Source: Ligula intestinalis (taxonomy: Eukaryota > Platyhelminthes > Cestoda > Diphyllobothriidea > Diphyllobothriidae). Taken from it: 64,000 nt of DNA. Shown here one piece after another: positions 9,902 through 21,739 of the stretch; position 1 is the stretch's first letter, and each line of letters opens with the position of its first letter. The position numbers were made by a program, and so were the translations under genes. The stretch lies in assembly GCA_036362985.1 (NCBI GenBank), contig JAYGXS010000005.1, positions 454,325-518,324 on the forward strand, in the 5' to 3' direction. Below the pieces are notes generated by a model. That model was given only the letters and a program-made list of their open reading frames with translations. It had not been told where the DNA came from and searched no databases.

Positions 9902-12140
9902 GTGTGTGTGTGTGTCGTAGCCCATAGTTGGATCAGGAATCCCCGCCGGAATCCAAACTGGGAGTAGTTGGGAGACGGAGAAAAGCCGCGACCTCGACCG
10001 GCTTGAGCCACAGGTCCGCGGGAGTGAGGTGGGTGCCTGGCCGAGAACTGCAGGCGAACAGATGACGGCAGTCATGCGGCGAGACGCCGCAGTCGGGACA
10101 GCAGTCGGGTATGGATGGGTCGAGCCGGTGCTGGTACTGGCGAAGGAGCATGCATTAGCCACTGCGTAGTTGCGCCAGGGTACAGCGAGTGACCCTCGGG
10201 AGATGTCGTTCCGAGGCCGCAATCGGAGGTGGATAGCCACCCAAAAGGACCGGGGGACGGTAACCTCGTTTGTCCTCGACAACGAATCTCTGGTGGAGAC
10301 GCTGGAAGCCTGTCTTGGTGGCAGAGCTATCAACAGGTAGATCCGCGAGAGACGAGGCAACAGCTTCCTTGTGGAGTGCTCGAATAGACGGCCGGACGTT
10401 GCAGCAGGGCTCGGGAGCGGTGCAACGGTGATGATTGGGATGGCCGGGTTGCGAACAACTCCACCAGAACTGCTGGCTAAGGAGAGTGTTGTGATGGGCG
10501 ACCGGTAGAACAGAAGCCTCCGCATGAAGATGATCTATAGGCGACATTTTATAGCAACCCGCGATCGTGCGGAGGGCAGCGTTCTGTGTTGACTGGAGGC
10601 GGCGGAGGCTGGAAGAGCTCATCGTAGGAGACCAGATTGAAGCCGCATAAGTGAGGTGCGGCTTGGCCAGCGCCTTGAAAGCAGTCGACAGAGTCTCTTT
10701 CGCGCAGCCCCAGGATGTGCCTGCTAGAGCCTTGAGGACCTTTGTGCAGCGGTTTACTTTGCTTGCGGTCTCCCTGGCATGGTCTGTGAACGTGAAGAGC
10801 GGATCAAAACGCACACCAAGGAGTTTGGGCTTGCGGACGAGCGGTAAGGACGCCCCCATTGACGGTGATGACCGGATGACGATTGAAATCCTTCGGATTA
10901 AGCGTAAAAACAGTTACGGACGACTTGGCTGCCGAGATCGTCATTCCGCGCTGGGTGAGGAAGTTTTCGACAACAGGCATGAACTCCGTGAGGAGCTGTG
11001 CAGCCTGATCGATGTCATGGTGCCGGCAAAAGAACGTAACATCGTCCGCATAGGATACCACTTGCACAGGTGCCCGGGGGAGTGGGAGCTCTCGCATGTA
11101 GATGTTAAAGAGCGTCGGGCTGAGCACAGAGCCTTGAGGGACGCTACAGGTCTGCTTACGGGGCTTAGAGAGAGCGCCCCGGAAGAGGACACGATCGTGA
11201 CGGCCACGGATGTAAGCCGCCAACCATCGGACCAGGCCAGTCGGGACGTTCAACGAGACCAAGTCCTGCAGGAGCTGATCGTGGTGGACGCAGTCAAAGG
11301 CTCGTGACAGGTCAATTGAGACTGCCACGGTCCGTGAAGCGAGCTTCTGTTGATTGAAACCCTCGAGGATAGCGTCGCTGAGCTCTAAAAGCGCCGTTGT
11401 AGTTCCACGACCCGATCGGAAACCATGTTGGTGGCAAGATAGTTCCGCCACAGACGTCAGAATTGGGTGGATGAGCCGTTCCAGGATCTTCGCCAATGGA
11501 CTGAGGAGGGCAATTCGACGATAAGAGGTCGCTAGGCCGGGGTCCTTACCCGCTTTGACCAGGGGGATAATGATCGACTGGCGCCAGCAATCAGGGATGA
11601 TTGAAGTTCCCAGTGAAAGGTTGAAGAGGACGGCAAGGTAGGCAGCCACCTTCGGGCCGATGTGGCGCACATGGATAGGCGCCAGACCATCTGGTCCTAA
11701 GGCTTTCGAAGCTCTCATTTTCTTGACGGCGGTGAGGATGGCTTCAGCCGAAAAGGAAATGTCTGGGGGCGGGGCTTTATGGAGGAGGCGAATAAGGGGG
11801 CGCTGGCTTTTGGGACTGGGCGCCGAGCGGGGCGAGAACAGATTGTTCATCTTCGCGGCGATCTTACCATTGTTGGAAATGATCTTGCCATCCCCAAAGC
11901 TAATAGACTAGTTAGACGTTTCAGCCCGGGGTTTGGTCAGGTTGCGTAAAAGCTTCCAAGTGGCAGCTGAGTTGCCGCTGAAATTGCAATCTGAAACTAG
12001 TTCATGCCAGCGTTGGCGTTTGCCATCGTTGATAGTCTTAGTGATTAAGCCATTCAGTTCGCCAACGCGCGGGTCACTGGCATCACGCGCTCGTATTTCG
12101 TCCCTTGTGTATGGTGAATTACCACTATCGGTTTTTATTG
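9902..12140 (-). mobile_element. Jockey-like non-LTR retrotransposon, 5' truncated, nested in Gypsy-1
   Basis: This antisense LINE lies between the two halves of Gypsy-1 pol. On its own strand it ends in a (CA)n tail, seen as GTGTGTGTGTGTG at 9902-9914, shortly after the coding stop. Its 5' end falls in the linker between endonuclease and RT, so the endonuclease is missing. This is the usual 5' truncation of target-primed insertion. No target duplication could be settled by eye. Confidence 0.8.
9933..12140 (-). pseudogene. Jockey-like LINE reverse transcriptase
   Basis: Reading from 12140 downward: a pre-RT linker (ITKTINDGKRQRWHEL), RT with GPDGLAPIHVRH, motif A VSIDLSRAFDCVHHDQLL, CSVPQGSVLSPTLFNIYM and the catalytic box VVSYADDVTFF, then the C-terminal ALAKPHLTYAASIW region and a CPDCGVSPHDCRHLFAC cysteine-histidine motif near the end. 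Defects are few: one in-frame TAG at about 11908, a frameshift near 10840 (two frames overlap there) and a TAA at 10155-10157 just before MLLRQYQHR. The low defect count suggests a younger insertion than its Gypsy host. Confidence 0.85.
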
Positions 12141-13742
12141 CACGTTTAAAATATCTTGCAGCCACTGAACAGGCTCTTGGCTTGCTCAAAGAAGACGCTG
12201 CCGGTGAGCGAGAAGGCCGTCAAGTCCTTCATTGACGTTAAGGCCATTCTCGCGAAAGCAGCTCTCCTTGCCCATCCTAACTCAGATGTTCACCTAACTC
12301 GCATGATAGATACTTCCAGCACTGCGGTTGTTGCATCTCTCCAGGAAACTGTAGGCGACGTTCTTCAGCCTCTGGCTTTTTGTTTTTGAAAAACCTTAGC
12401 CCAGCGAAGACTTGCTAGCGTTTCAGTTGCGAACTCCTAGCCATTTACTTATTCATCCGTCATTTCAAACACTTTTTCGAGGGCCGTGAGTTTGTTATAC
12501 TCGCGAGATTCATCACCTAGACTTCAGCTCTCAGTTTTCCTGTGACATCCAACATGTCCACGGTAAGGAAGATGTAATTGCTGATGCCCTATCACGAATC
12601 GAGATGGACTCCGTCGCAACACATCCCACCAACTTCAGGCTCAAGTGCAAAGACAATACTTCAACGTCCTTCATGGTGTACCCGACCCTAGAGTCCGGGC
12701 GACAGTGAAATCCAGCACTGACCGATTCCTCTGGCCCAATATCAACCGGGATTTTCGACTCTGGACTCGATCTTGTCTCCCATGCCAACGGACTAAAAAT
12801 CATCAACATACTGCATCTCCATCAGACATGTTCGCCTCTCCTAATGCGCGTTTTAGTGACATCCACCTCGACCTAGTAGGTTCTCTCTCGTCTTCTAACG
12901 GTTGTACCTACATGCTAACTTGTGTGAACTGTTTTGCTCGGTAGCTGGACCCATTTCTGACATTAGTGCCAAAACCGTCGCGAAAGCTATCCTGACGCAT
13001 TGGGTACGCCACTTTGGTTTTCCTGCGACTGGGACAACTAACCGCCGATCCCAATTCTAGTCAGCGTTATTCCATCAGTTTACTTCCCTTTTTGACACTG
13101 ACCGGATTCGAACGACGGCATACCATCCCCAGGCAAATGGCCACGTGGAACGTTTCCATCGGCAGCTGAAGACAGTTCTCATGGCTCAACCCGATCCTTC
13201 CCGATGGTCCGACAATCCCTCTTTAGTGATATCGACCATCCGTTCTACTGTCGAGGCTGACACTGGTTGCACCGCAGCTGATCATGTCTTCGGAACCTGC
13301 TAACGCCTGCACGGCGAGTTAGTCTGTCCTTCAAACACATCAACGTTTTTCGATACTTGCAGTTATGCTAACCAACTACACAGTGCTATGCGCAATCTCC
13401 ACGCAACGCCCCGTCGAGCTTCACCGGCCAATTCTCTCCTCCCTTCCGACCTCGACGCGTGCTAGTCCGTCCTCATCCAACATGACGCTGTTCGCCGACC
13501 ACTCCAACCTCTTTATGACGGGCCTTATAAAGTTGTTCGGCTATCTGACAAGGATTTTGGCATATACCACAACAGCAAGTCATACACTGTCAGCATTGAC
13601 CGCCTACGTTGAAGACCCGGAAACGATCTCAACTCTACACAGCGCCCAGCCGCCACCACAAACTGGAGAAAACTCACATTCGCTTCGCCACATTAGGTCT
13701 GGCCATCGTGTCCAACGACCCGACAGATTTGCGGCTGGCTAG
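12141..13742 (+). pseudogene. Gypsy-1 RNase H and integrase remnants
   Basis: The host polyprotein resumes in QPLNRLLAC and KAVKSF.DVKAILAKAALLAHP, the RT connection and RNase H region. ADALSRIE near 12580-12605 marks the RNase H end. 12645-12944 gives the integrase zinc-binding and early core region (WTRSCLPCQRTKNHQH, FSDIHLDLVGSL). Broken frames follow with TTAYHPQANGHVERFHRQLK (about 13115-13165), and the C-terminal YDGPYKVVRLSDKDFGIY (about 13515-13565) ends at RSGHRVQRPDRFAAG. Stops and shifts are numerous. The target-DNA-binding and catalytic segments are recognisable but not functional. Confidence 0.75.
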
Positions 13743-13771
13743 AATATCAATGCCTCTATGAAATTTAGCGT

Positions 13772-14045
13772 CTGGGGGAAGTTGAGACAGCTGTCCCAAT
13801 GCCTTCCTCTGCGTCACGATGCCCGCCAACCTTGGTTGCTTAATTGTCCCAACGACCACGACAAACTCGCTAACTATCAAATGCTTCACCAACGCACAGC
13901 TGCCCCCAGACTTGAGCTCAGCTTAGTTAAGGTCACGTGTGCAGCCAACGTGCATCAGTCAGCCTGTCACCCATAGTCTCTCGAGCTTATGTCCCTTTGA
14001 CCTTCCAAATCAAACTCCCAACACGCACTCCCGCGTGCTGACACG
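13772..14045 (+). repeat. Polypurine tract and truncated 3' LTR of Gypsy-1
   Basis: CTGGGGGAAG (13772-13781) is a polypurine tract directly before the LTR start at 13783. Similarity to the 5' LTR continues to about 14045, where sequence of the Jockey-like family takes over. Confidence 0.6.
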
Positions 14046-14079
14046 AACAATGCCAAATCCGTTCACACTACACCACTGC

Positions 14080-14165
14080 TAGCACGGTCGCAGCTTTTCT
14101 CCGTCTTCCAACTGCACCCAGTTTGGACTACGGCGGGGACCCCTGATTCAACGAGGGCTACTAAC
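14080..14165 (+). mobile_element. 3' end of a second Jockey-like LINE
   Basis: The reading TVAAFLRLPTAPSLDYGGDP followed by a stop is nearly the same as the C-terminus of the nested Jockey-like element (VAAFLRLPTTPSLDSGGDS), but on the plus strand. At DNA level GCAGCTTTTCTCCGTCTTCC is shared. It is a severely 5'-truncated copy inserted in the 3' LTR of Gypsy-1. Confidence 0.7.
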
Positions 14166-16147
14166 CGACCAACAAGCAAAGTTTTCCAGTCTGCTGATAG
14201 TAGAAAGCTATTCATACGAAAGTTGGTCTAAAACCAGCGAAAATGGTCAAAGAATAAGATCGTACAACCCTTTCTAGAACCGAGACAAGTACAGCAAGAT
14301 CATCTGCAGGCTACTCTGCTCCAGCCTGGATGCCCCAGGTAGACTAAACGAAGGCGAAGCTGGTGACGTGCTCATAACATATTAGACGGATTCGATCACA
14401 ATCATGAGGGCAGATCCTGACGCTGCGATTTCAGCATGTCAAGTAGAGGTTATGGTGTTTGCAAAGTTTTTCAGCACCGGGGATTTAAATCCGAAAGGGA
14501 CTGAGAACTCCAATTCTAAACGAACTTAATGGAATAGGCGACTGGAAAGGGCGCCACGATTGAGCATTTTCGGTGATTATATTCCAAGGCTGATTCATAA
14601 AACCTCTCATGGATCGAAGAAGCCAGCCAAGTTGAGCCCATAAAAGCCACTGATAGGAACGTAATCTAAGTTTCCTTAAAGAAGCGATAACCGCAAGATC
14701 ATTAGCGGTGGTTCGGACAACACGATCATCTGGGGTCATTGCCTAATCGCCAGCGAACAACCCATGATGATGAATAAACTCAACTTAGAGGCGGACCGAT
14801 GTGTATCAGGTTATGGGCAATTCAAGCGGCACACTGCAAGTGGCATAGGACTACAGATCTTATAGGCTCACATGATTACAGATAGAAAACCGGTTCCAAG
14901 GAATGAAAAACGAATGAACATCTACACAAACTGGAACAAAGAAAAGGTGATCTCGCTGTTCTCTGGTGCCAATAGCGAATTTCTGTAGCTTTAACTGAGA
15001 AAAGTGACCATTTACAGTACTGCTGTTAAGAAGCGCACTCATCTCACCTTATTATGCCACATTCGTATACGAGGGTTAAATGGGTATAGTAAAGTGGCAA
15101 AACGTGAACGCTCCCCCATAATTGTTGAAGCATTTACTACGATTATCCATGCTATGAAAGCACGTCCCTTTGAAGATAGCTGAAATGAGCAATGGGGCCG
15201 AACGCGTCGAGAATGTAACGCTTTAGTTTTCCTCGCAGTCTGAACAGAAACGGACGTGAACAAGATCAAACCACGAAAGAGGTCAAGTACTGCGAGTGGC
15301 CGCAAAACCCGAACGGTATCGCATAACAACCCAGTCCGCAATCCATAGAAGAAAACGAAGTTAAACAAGTAGCACAAGACAGTACCCTAAGTAACCCTCC
15401 TGGTCGCCATCCTAATCAAACTCTCAGTTAAGAGAATTCCTAACAAGAAACGGGACATCCCGAGAAGAGGCTGCCGCTGCAAGGCAAGGGTGTTCCATGG
15501 TTTCCGTGAAAGTTATGATCACGCGAAACGTCCACGTGTTGGTGCCACCGTTTCACAAACGGATCTACACTACCTGCTCAATTGTCCAATAAAATTTGAA
15601 AGGCTTACATTGCAGGGTTTCATGCTCAATGACAGTATACAGCCGAGCGCTCAGAGGTCGACGGGACTATCAAAAATTTCGCACTATTATTCAGGTTCTA
15701 AACCGTTTGGACATGTACTCTTCGAGGTCAAAATAGACTATAGATCCTATTCAGCTTTTCGGGTAAATAAGGTTATCTGTTTTCGGTTCCTATTCGGGTA
15801 AATAATAACAACGGACCGTTCGGTGGGTAAAATGTCACCCATCAAAGTCAAATCTAGGGCGCATCTTCTACTGAATGCTGTATGTACTTGAAGTGTTCAA
15901 GTTTCTCATGAGTGGTCGCCTATCCTTAGTTCGTAGTCATAGCGATTGGTATCGTTTTCAGTGCACTTTCTGCTTTCCTGACGCTCCTCGGCGACTTCAC
16001 GTAGTTATCATGAGTGCAATCATTACACTTGGCTTTGCGGCTCCCTCGCGAATTCTTGAGATGTCCCGCTGACTACAGGGCTTCGGTGCGAGGTAGAAGC
16101 GGTAAAATAGTCATAGTTTTTTACGGTAAAAACTGGAAGACAAATAA
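14166..16147. other. No recognisable gene; spacer 3' of PHF5A
   Basis: Several short frames occur on both strands, none with a recognisable domain. Its right end is the 3' flank of PHF5A. No canonical AATAAA signal was found close to the PHF5A stop, so its polyadenylation site is not settled. Confidence 0.4.
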
Positions 16148-16544
16148 TTACTTCTTAAATCCGTATTTTTTCCGTTCATAGAACAAGTCCGTTTTAGCAC
16201 TGCCGAGATTGACAATTTTTGGACAACCATCTCGCTAAAATCACGTCAAACAAAAGAAAAACGCTTACATCTTTTTCCATGATAGTGCACTGCCTGCAGT
16301 AATAGGCATCAGAAACTCCAGGACCACCGCAAATGACACAACGACCTTGATAAGAACCAAAATTACATTCGTCGCATATTCTGACGAGCGTGCAGGGGCG
16401 AACATAGGAATCACATATCACACACTTTCCGTCATCTTTTTCACAAAGACGTCCAATGGCTAAAGGAATCGTAAAAACACGAGGTCAATTACAAACACCG
16501 GTTTGCTTGCGACAAAACACGAGATCGGGATGGTGCTTAGCCAT
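16148..16544 (-). CDS. PHF5A: PHF5A / Rds3 / SF3b14b, splicing factor SF3b subunit
   Basis: There are three exons on the minus strand: 16544-16493 (ATG start, [16 protein letters not shown]), 16459-16269, and 16234-16148 (ending [10 protein letters not shown] and TAA). They join to 109 codons plus stop; the human protein has 110 residues. The introns are only 33 bp (16460-16492) and 34 bp (16235-16268), with GT...AG ends. PHF5A is a small zinc-knot protein of the SF3b complex in U2 snRNP. It helps recognise the branch-point adenosine in the nucleus. [20 protein letters not shown] and [15 protein letters not shown] are essentially identical to the animal protein. Odd point: the conserved CEKCDGK is CEKDDGK here, which removes one cysteine. 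The first intron could also use a donor 10 bases upstream, but that would delete the conserved Gly-Val. Confidence 0.95.
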
Positions 16545-19500
16545 AATTATTTAGGGTAAAGCAGTCAAGGACTTAGAGAGTTTGGAAGAGTTAAACACTG
16601 AAGTACAAGTAAGACAGCTGCCACATGCAAGGACAGAAATCACCGCTTACGGGATATCTTAAAGTTTTCTTTTACAATCTGCATGGAAATAAAAGGCAAG
16701 CAGGGTGGCAAGGGTTATATAGTTTTGTCAGAGCCTAAAATATTTACTCGGTAAAAAGTGTATGCCGAATATTATTAGAGAAATTGTAGGTCTTTTGTGT
16801 AGAGGTTGTGGTTCTAGTTTTTTCTGACGTATGATTTTTGACTCATCCATTCTTTGCGCTATAATTAAGTGCTACTCGCTCTTATACGCACAGGTTTGGT
16901 TATTTTTATTCCATTAATTTCCTGCCAATAGACTTGGTAGTGGCTTATTTAATACGCATACATAGGTCCTACTCTGTAGCAGCACTAAGTATAGCATGTG
17001 TGCTTACAAAAAGAGGCTGCTTCCCGACCAAGCACGTTTATTAAAACGGGTACGGCCAAGGCTCCTCATTTTGTTCAGGAAGCCAGCTCTTGCGGTGCCA
17101 AAGCGATGTAGACATCCAGCTGCCAAATTCACCATTCTTTTCTCCTAATAATTTTGTGTTGTAAATAACAACAACGAGCCCCAACCAGTGTTTTATATTT
17201 CTTCTTTAAGTTGGAGTTTGGACATGTGCTTTAGGATAAAAGCTAATGAAACTTTTACATGTCTATTTTATGCCTTCTTGAGCATCTATCAATATATATT
17301 ATTTTTACTATTATTATTTAGAAGCTCAAAATTGTCTGCTTCACTTCACAAAAGTAAACGCTTTTTTAATATTCATTGCATTAAGTGGATTGATTGATAA
17401 TCGTGCTATTGCGCGTATTTGCCATTTTGCCATTTTGCGGTGTCAACAGACTCGCTCATTATCTAGCAGCATGACCTTTCTCCTGAGTATTTGATTCTTC
17501 CAGCTTTGATCAAACCTTAATGTCCTATTATTTCCACGGCAAATGATGAAGGTTTGGTTTCTTTCGAACGTATAACTTCTGATAGTTTCACAAACTTTCG
17601 AAAACAACTTTCTCATTTTACGTGGAGATTATCGGAAATCTTATTTTTATAACCGAGACAAGGAGGCCGGACTGCTTACAGTGCTTTTTCATTTAGCGGC
17701 ATTTTGACAACATTCGTGGGAATAAGATCAAACTTTTTCCCAGTTTCATGAGAGTAACTGAAGGTTAAAGAAACCGTCTCCAGCCTAACTTGCAAGCTAT
17801 CATTAATCCTTCATAGAACTCTTTCGTCCGCCATGGTAGCTGACGTGCACGCTCCATCATCTGCCTGTGGATCTTATTGTATACATTTTACGATATCCCT
17901 TTCAGTCCACATCTCAGAAAAATGCTCAGGTTCATACTGACGCACTGTTGTACGCCATTTCAGTTGGTCTCATAATTAAGCCTCACTTTGCCACGTTATC
18001 TTCGTTTGCACCTGACCTTCCTGGTCGTTTAGGTACTGGGGCTGTCTGCGTCAGGCCACTAGTCGGTCAACGTACCTAAATCCCTGCTTGACTGCAGCTG
18101 GCAAGCGAACCCATTTTGTGGTTAGCACAATATCGGTGGCAAACACGGACTGACACTTCATTTATTTAATGTCATTTTATAGGCAAGAGGATCGAGCTGA
18201 CAGTAAAACTCCTGATTATTCTTTGTAGTTTTTCGCGAAAAAAAGTGCAGTCAGTTGACTGATTTAACTTCGGGACAGGGTGGACACAAGTGCACGGTGT
18301 AGTCATTCACATGGGAATTTATTATTGTATACCACACTGTCTATTGCTCTGCTTTGATGATCTGCAGTTATGATCATGAGGTCATCTCTACAGTACACTC
18401 GTGCATTTTTGAATGAAAAAAGTTATTCTATCGATGGCAGCTCATGATGCTAACTGTTGTAATTTATCTCCAATCTGTCGCAGTTGCGACTCATCAACGT
18501 CAAAAACTCACCGAAGGAAGATTCACGACCACGTAAATACCGTTGCGCCTGGCAACAGGCAACGAGACATCAACCATTAATATTAACGTCTCTCCCAGGT
18601 TTCATGTCGTAAAATTATCACTCTGTTTTTAATAAAAGTGTTGAATTGGGGAACTTTTGTTGAAAAATAGGACAGTAGTTTGTAGTTATCTGTCTTCATG
18701 AGACTTGGCCAAAGAGTGTCATTAAGTCACATCCCATTACCTCGCCAGATTTTGATGTTTTCGTTCGGACAGAAAATTCTTATCCAGCAGCAGAAGTGGT
18801 GGAGTGGCTATCTTTGTAAACCAACAATAGTGCACAAATAGCAAGTCGTTATTTTCTTATTCGGACGACTTAATAGATGCCATTGCTGTAGTCTGTAAAC
18901 CTCGATTTTTAAGTAATTCGAAAGGCATTATTTATTCATTAATTTATTGATTGCCGGTTTACAAGCAATTTCAAAAATAGGGTTAATTGGTAAAGCACCT
19001 CTTGGGCGCCTTCCAAAACCTCGAAGATAGGAAACAACCCTAAAACAATCTCTCTCTTATGCAGCCAGTATTAGTTTTGTTTTAGTTTTGTGATTGCTCA
19101 ATAATGGGCGGAATAGAAGTTTGTTTTTAATTTTTAAAAAACCTGAGCTCAAATTTACGATACTTTTGAAAGATGTGTACAGTTTTAGATCGAGTTGACA
19201 GTTTAGCAGAATAAAAACTGCAGGAACGCAGTGTTCTCAGTCTTTCTTGAATGTAATGGTTTCGAGATTTTGCACCAGCGGAATGTTTGTGGGCGAACAG
19301 TGGCTCACTGTCAGCTGACGAAATAGCCAATTGCGGGCCGCAGATTCAGCACCACTATTTTTAGCATGAGGCCTGGAAAGGTTCAAAGTCCACGAACGCC
19401 ATCAAATTGAAAGGGAGATTCCATCGAGTCAGCACCCAAAATTCGCGGATGTTGTCCTAAATGTAGAATGCTAGTGACAAGTGTCTTAAACAAAGGACAG

Positions 19501-19737
19501 CTTTGCTTAGTTTTAATAGTTCTGTGCAACTTATTCTAGATTGCTCTGGTATTTACTAAAAAAATTACGCTTTCTAACCGTGCGTGTCATAAGAAGAAAT
19601 ACAAAAGATTTCTCGATGACTAGCTCGCCGAGAGTGGTCTAGTTGCCTTATGTTACTGAGGGGATAAAAGTTACGACCGTTTAATAGTTTAAGCAGTAAA
19701 AATAGTCTCTTCTGTAATCTGCGAAGCCACAAGGGTC
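16545..19737. other. No recognisable gene; PHF5A upstream region
   Basis: AT-rich sequence without convincing coding frames, and it must include the PHF5A promoter. No TATA box in a clear position and no divergent gene were recognised. GTTGCGCCTGGCAACAGGCA near 18541 forms a short imperfect inverted repeat. Confidence 0.4.
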
Positions 19738-20375
19738 GGTGGTGTTCCTCGACTATTTGTGACCTTGAACATTCTCGCCTTATAAGAAGCGTTTCCAACC
19801 CTCATACGTTCTCATCAACAGTCCTGTCTCATTTGCACTGCAATCAATCCTCTCAACCAACCCCCTTAATTTTGTTGAAGCAGTTTTTTTCTCCTACGTT
19901 TTGTTTTTTAAGCGGGGTTTGCTGAACTCCGCTCCAGCTTAAATGGTAGAAGTTTTTTTTCACTGCTTCCTCCTTAGTTCACCATGCGTTGACTACTATT
20001 TTAAAACAAGATATGTTGGTGAATATGAATTAATCTACCAGCACTACTAAACGCTCCCGCTGTCTATGTGGTTGTTTCATGGATAGCAGCATTTATTAAA
20101 CTTTGTATTTATTTTTCCACAGCACTAAGTTTGTAATGACGAGGCCCTCCAGGCCTAAAATATAAAATTTATTGTTTTATTTTGACTTTAATATTCCCGG
20201 ACTTTGAATGCACTGACAACACCGGTACAAGTTTATCCTCGCGTTTCTGACTATTTCGGTTGAAAGCTTTTTCCTTAATATATTACATACTATACATTGC
20301 CTGTCTTCTCTATAACGTTAACCGTGTATATAGGGTTAGACTGTATTCTGTAGAGTCAGACAAGTACTCTTACCA
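19738..20375 (+). repeat. 5' LTR of Gypsy-2
   Basis: GTGGTGTTCCTC...CTATTTGTGACC...TGAACATTCTCGCCT is shared with 24467 onward. A second shared block (CCCGGACTT, GAATGCACT, ACAACACYGGT) lies at about 20197-20227 here and 24526-24556 in the 3' copy. The blocks are about 410 bp apart here but adjacent in the 3' copy, so one LTR has a roughly 400-bp insertion or the other a deletion. Confidence 0.6.
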
Positions 20376-20378
20376 CAC

Positions 20379-20406
20379 TGGTCACTTTTTCCGACTTACA
20401 CGATTT
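20379..20406 (+). other. Degenerate tRNA-Trp primer-binding site
   Basis: TGGTCACTTTTTCCGACTTA followed by CACGATTT can be aligned to the tRNA-Trp complement with an inserted T-run and substitutions. Its position just before gag supports the call, but the match is weak. Confidence 0.3.
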
Positions 20407-20468
20407 TATTGTTAACCTTCTGATACACATTTACGTTTTGGGCTCTCAGACTATTTCATTTTGCCCTC

Positions 20469-21122
20469 ATGACCAATCCAACAGTGTCTTTGCCAGAATT
20501 CTGGCAACAGGCTTCCGAACTTTATTTGTTTTGCAATGAAGCATCGTTTCACTCTGCTAAGATCACAGAGGAACTTGACAAATTTTTAACCGTTGATAGG
20601 GGCTCTTCCTCCTTCTATCTTAGCTCAGGTTCAAACACTTTTGAGTAATCATACTTTGGAAAAGCCCTACACAAAATCAAAGTCTGAGCTTTTACGACTA
20701 ACCTCTGTTTCTGACCGGCAGCGTTACCATGCTTTGGTAAAAGAAGAGGCTTTAGGCGATCGTAAGCGGTCCGTATTTCTAAATCGGATGCTTCTCTTCA
20801 AGGCAGTATGAAAATTGACGCAAAGTTTTTCAAAGAAATGTTTTTAGAGCGCCTGCCTTCCTCCATTCAAACTATTCTGGCTGCTGGGTCAGACGATTGT
20901 GGTGTTATGAAACTCTCCACGATGGCTGATAAGATGATGGAGGTTGGAAGTTTCCCTTCCATTTCTATTGCTCAAGTATCACAGCCTGTGGCTGCCTCTA
21001 GCTCGGATTTATCTGACCTCAAAGCACAAGTAGCTGAACTAGTAGCGACTATCGCCACAACGCAACTGCGCAATTCTCCGGCGTTCCAGCAGCCGCGACC
21101 GGACTCGGTCGACCAGTTGTGA
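20469..21122 (+). pseudogene. Gypsy-2 gag
   Basis: It starts at ATG 20469 (MTNPTVSLPEFWQQASELYL). A frameshift near 20585 leads to GALPPSILAQVQTLLSNHTL, a typical flatworm Gypsy gag segment. Another shift near 20808 leads to KEMFLERLPSSIQTILAAG and a coiled region (SSSDLSDLKAQVAELVATI). Downstream, WYHAN-GTRAKDCILPCSFK is the gag metal-binding motif, with its first Cys replaced by Arg and a TAG inside it (about 21150-21215). Gag would form the virus-like particle; here it is non-functional. Confidence 0.75.
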
Positions 21123-21691
21123 CCACCATAGCTCTCGCTACCGCTCGAAAACGGATAACCTTCGTTGGTATCATGCTAATTAGGGCACTAGAGCAAAGGA
21201 CTGTATTCTACCTTGCTCTTTTAAGTCTTCTTCGGAAAACTCCTCGGTCGGAGAGTAAACGCGACCGAGCTCTCTGGCAACACTCGGTTCGTACCTTTAA
21301 CGTTTGCGACAGCGAAGGAAGCAGACGTTTCTTAATTGACACAGGCGCTCAATTATCCGTTATCCCACCTTCGCCAGCCGACCGTCGTTGCCCTAATCCT
21401 GGTTTTGTGCTCCAGGCCGTTAACTCTTCGCCCATTACTACTTTTGGACTCCGTTCAATTTCCCTTGAAATTGGTCTTAGGCATTTCTTTCCTTGGATAT
21501 TTGTGGTTGCAGGTGTTCCTACCGCTATCCTTGGTGCAGATTTTCTCAGGGCTTTTGGTCTTATTGTCGACTGCCATCAATCCCGTATACTTGAGAAGAC
21601 TACGAAGTTGACCTCTCAAGGTATTCCTACATCTGAAGAGTCCCGCAAACTCGCCGTCTTGGACCCCGATCCTGGCTGTCCATTTCTCTAA
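21119..21691 (+). pseudogene. Gypsy-2 aspartic protease
   Basis: The active site is FLIDTGAQLSVIPPSPADRR near 21330-21390, followed by ITTFGLRSISLEIGLRHFFP and the substrate-pocket segment ILGADFLRAFGLIVDC. The D-T-G triad is intact, and the ILGADFL element is the usual C-terminal signature of Gypsy proteases. The product would release gag and pol domains. Frame shifts on both sides separate it from gag and RT. Confidence 0.8.
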
Positions 21692-21739
21692 CTTCTTGCG
21701 AGATATCCTGGATTAATCTGTCCAACCTTTAAGTTCTTC

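Larger units (their letters stand above)
5967..14045 (+). mobile_element. Gypsy-1: CsRn1-like LTR retrotransposon, degenerate, with nested insertions
   Basis: Order: 5' LTR (5967 to about 6757), tRNA-Trp primer site (6758), gag remnant with aspartic protease (8520-9254), reverse transcriptase (9394-9880), RNase H/integrase remnants (12141-13742), polypurine tract (13772-13781) and a truncated 3' LTR (13783 to about 14045). A hAT transposon interrupts it before gag, and an antisense Jockey-like element interrupts the RT/RNase H junction. The primer site and the gag motif CWYRQQF...RRCVQPCS fit the CsRn1 group known from flatworms. Every coding module is frameshifted or stopped, so the copy is inactive. 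Confidence 0.8.

Noticed and set aside
10651..11307. 218-codon plus-strand ORF and other frames opposite the Jockey-like element
   Set aside because: They are antisense shadows of the minus-strand reverse transcriptase and carry no domain.
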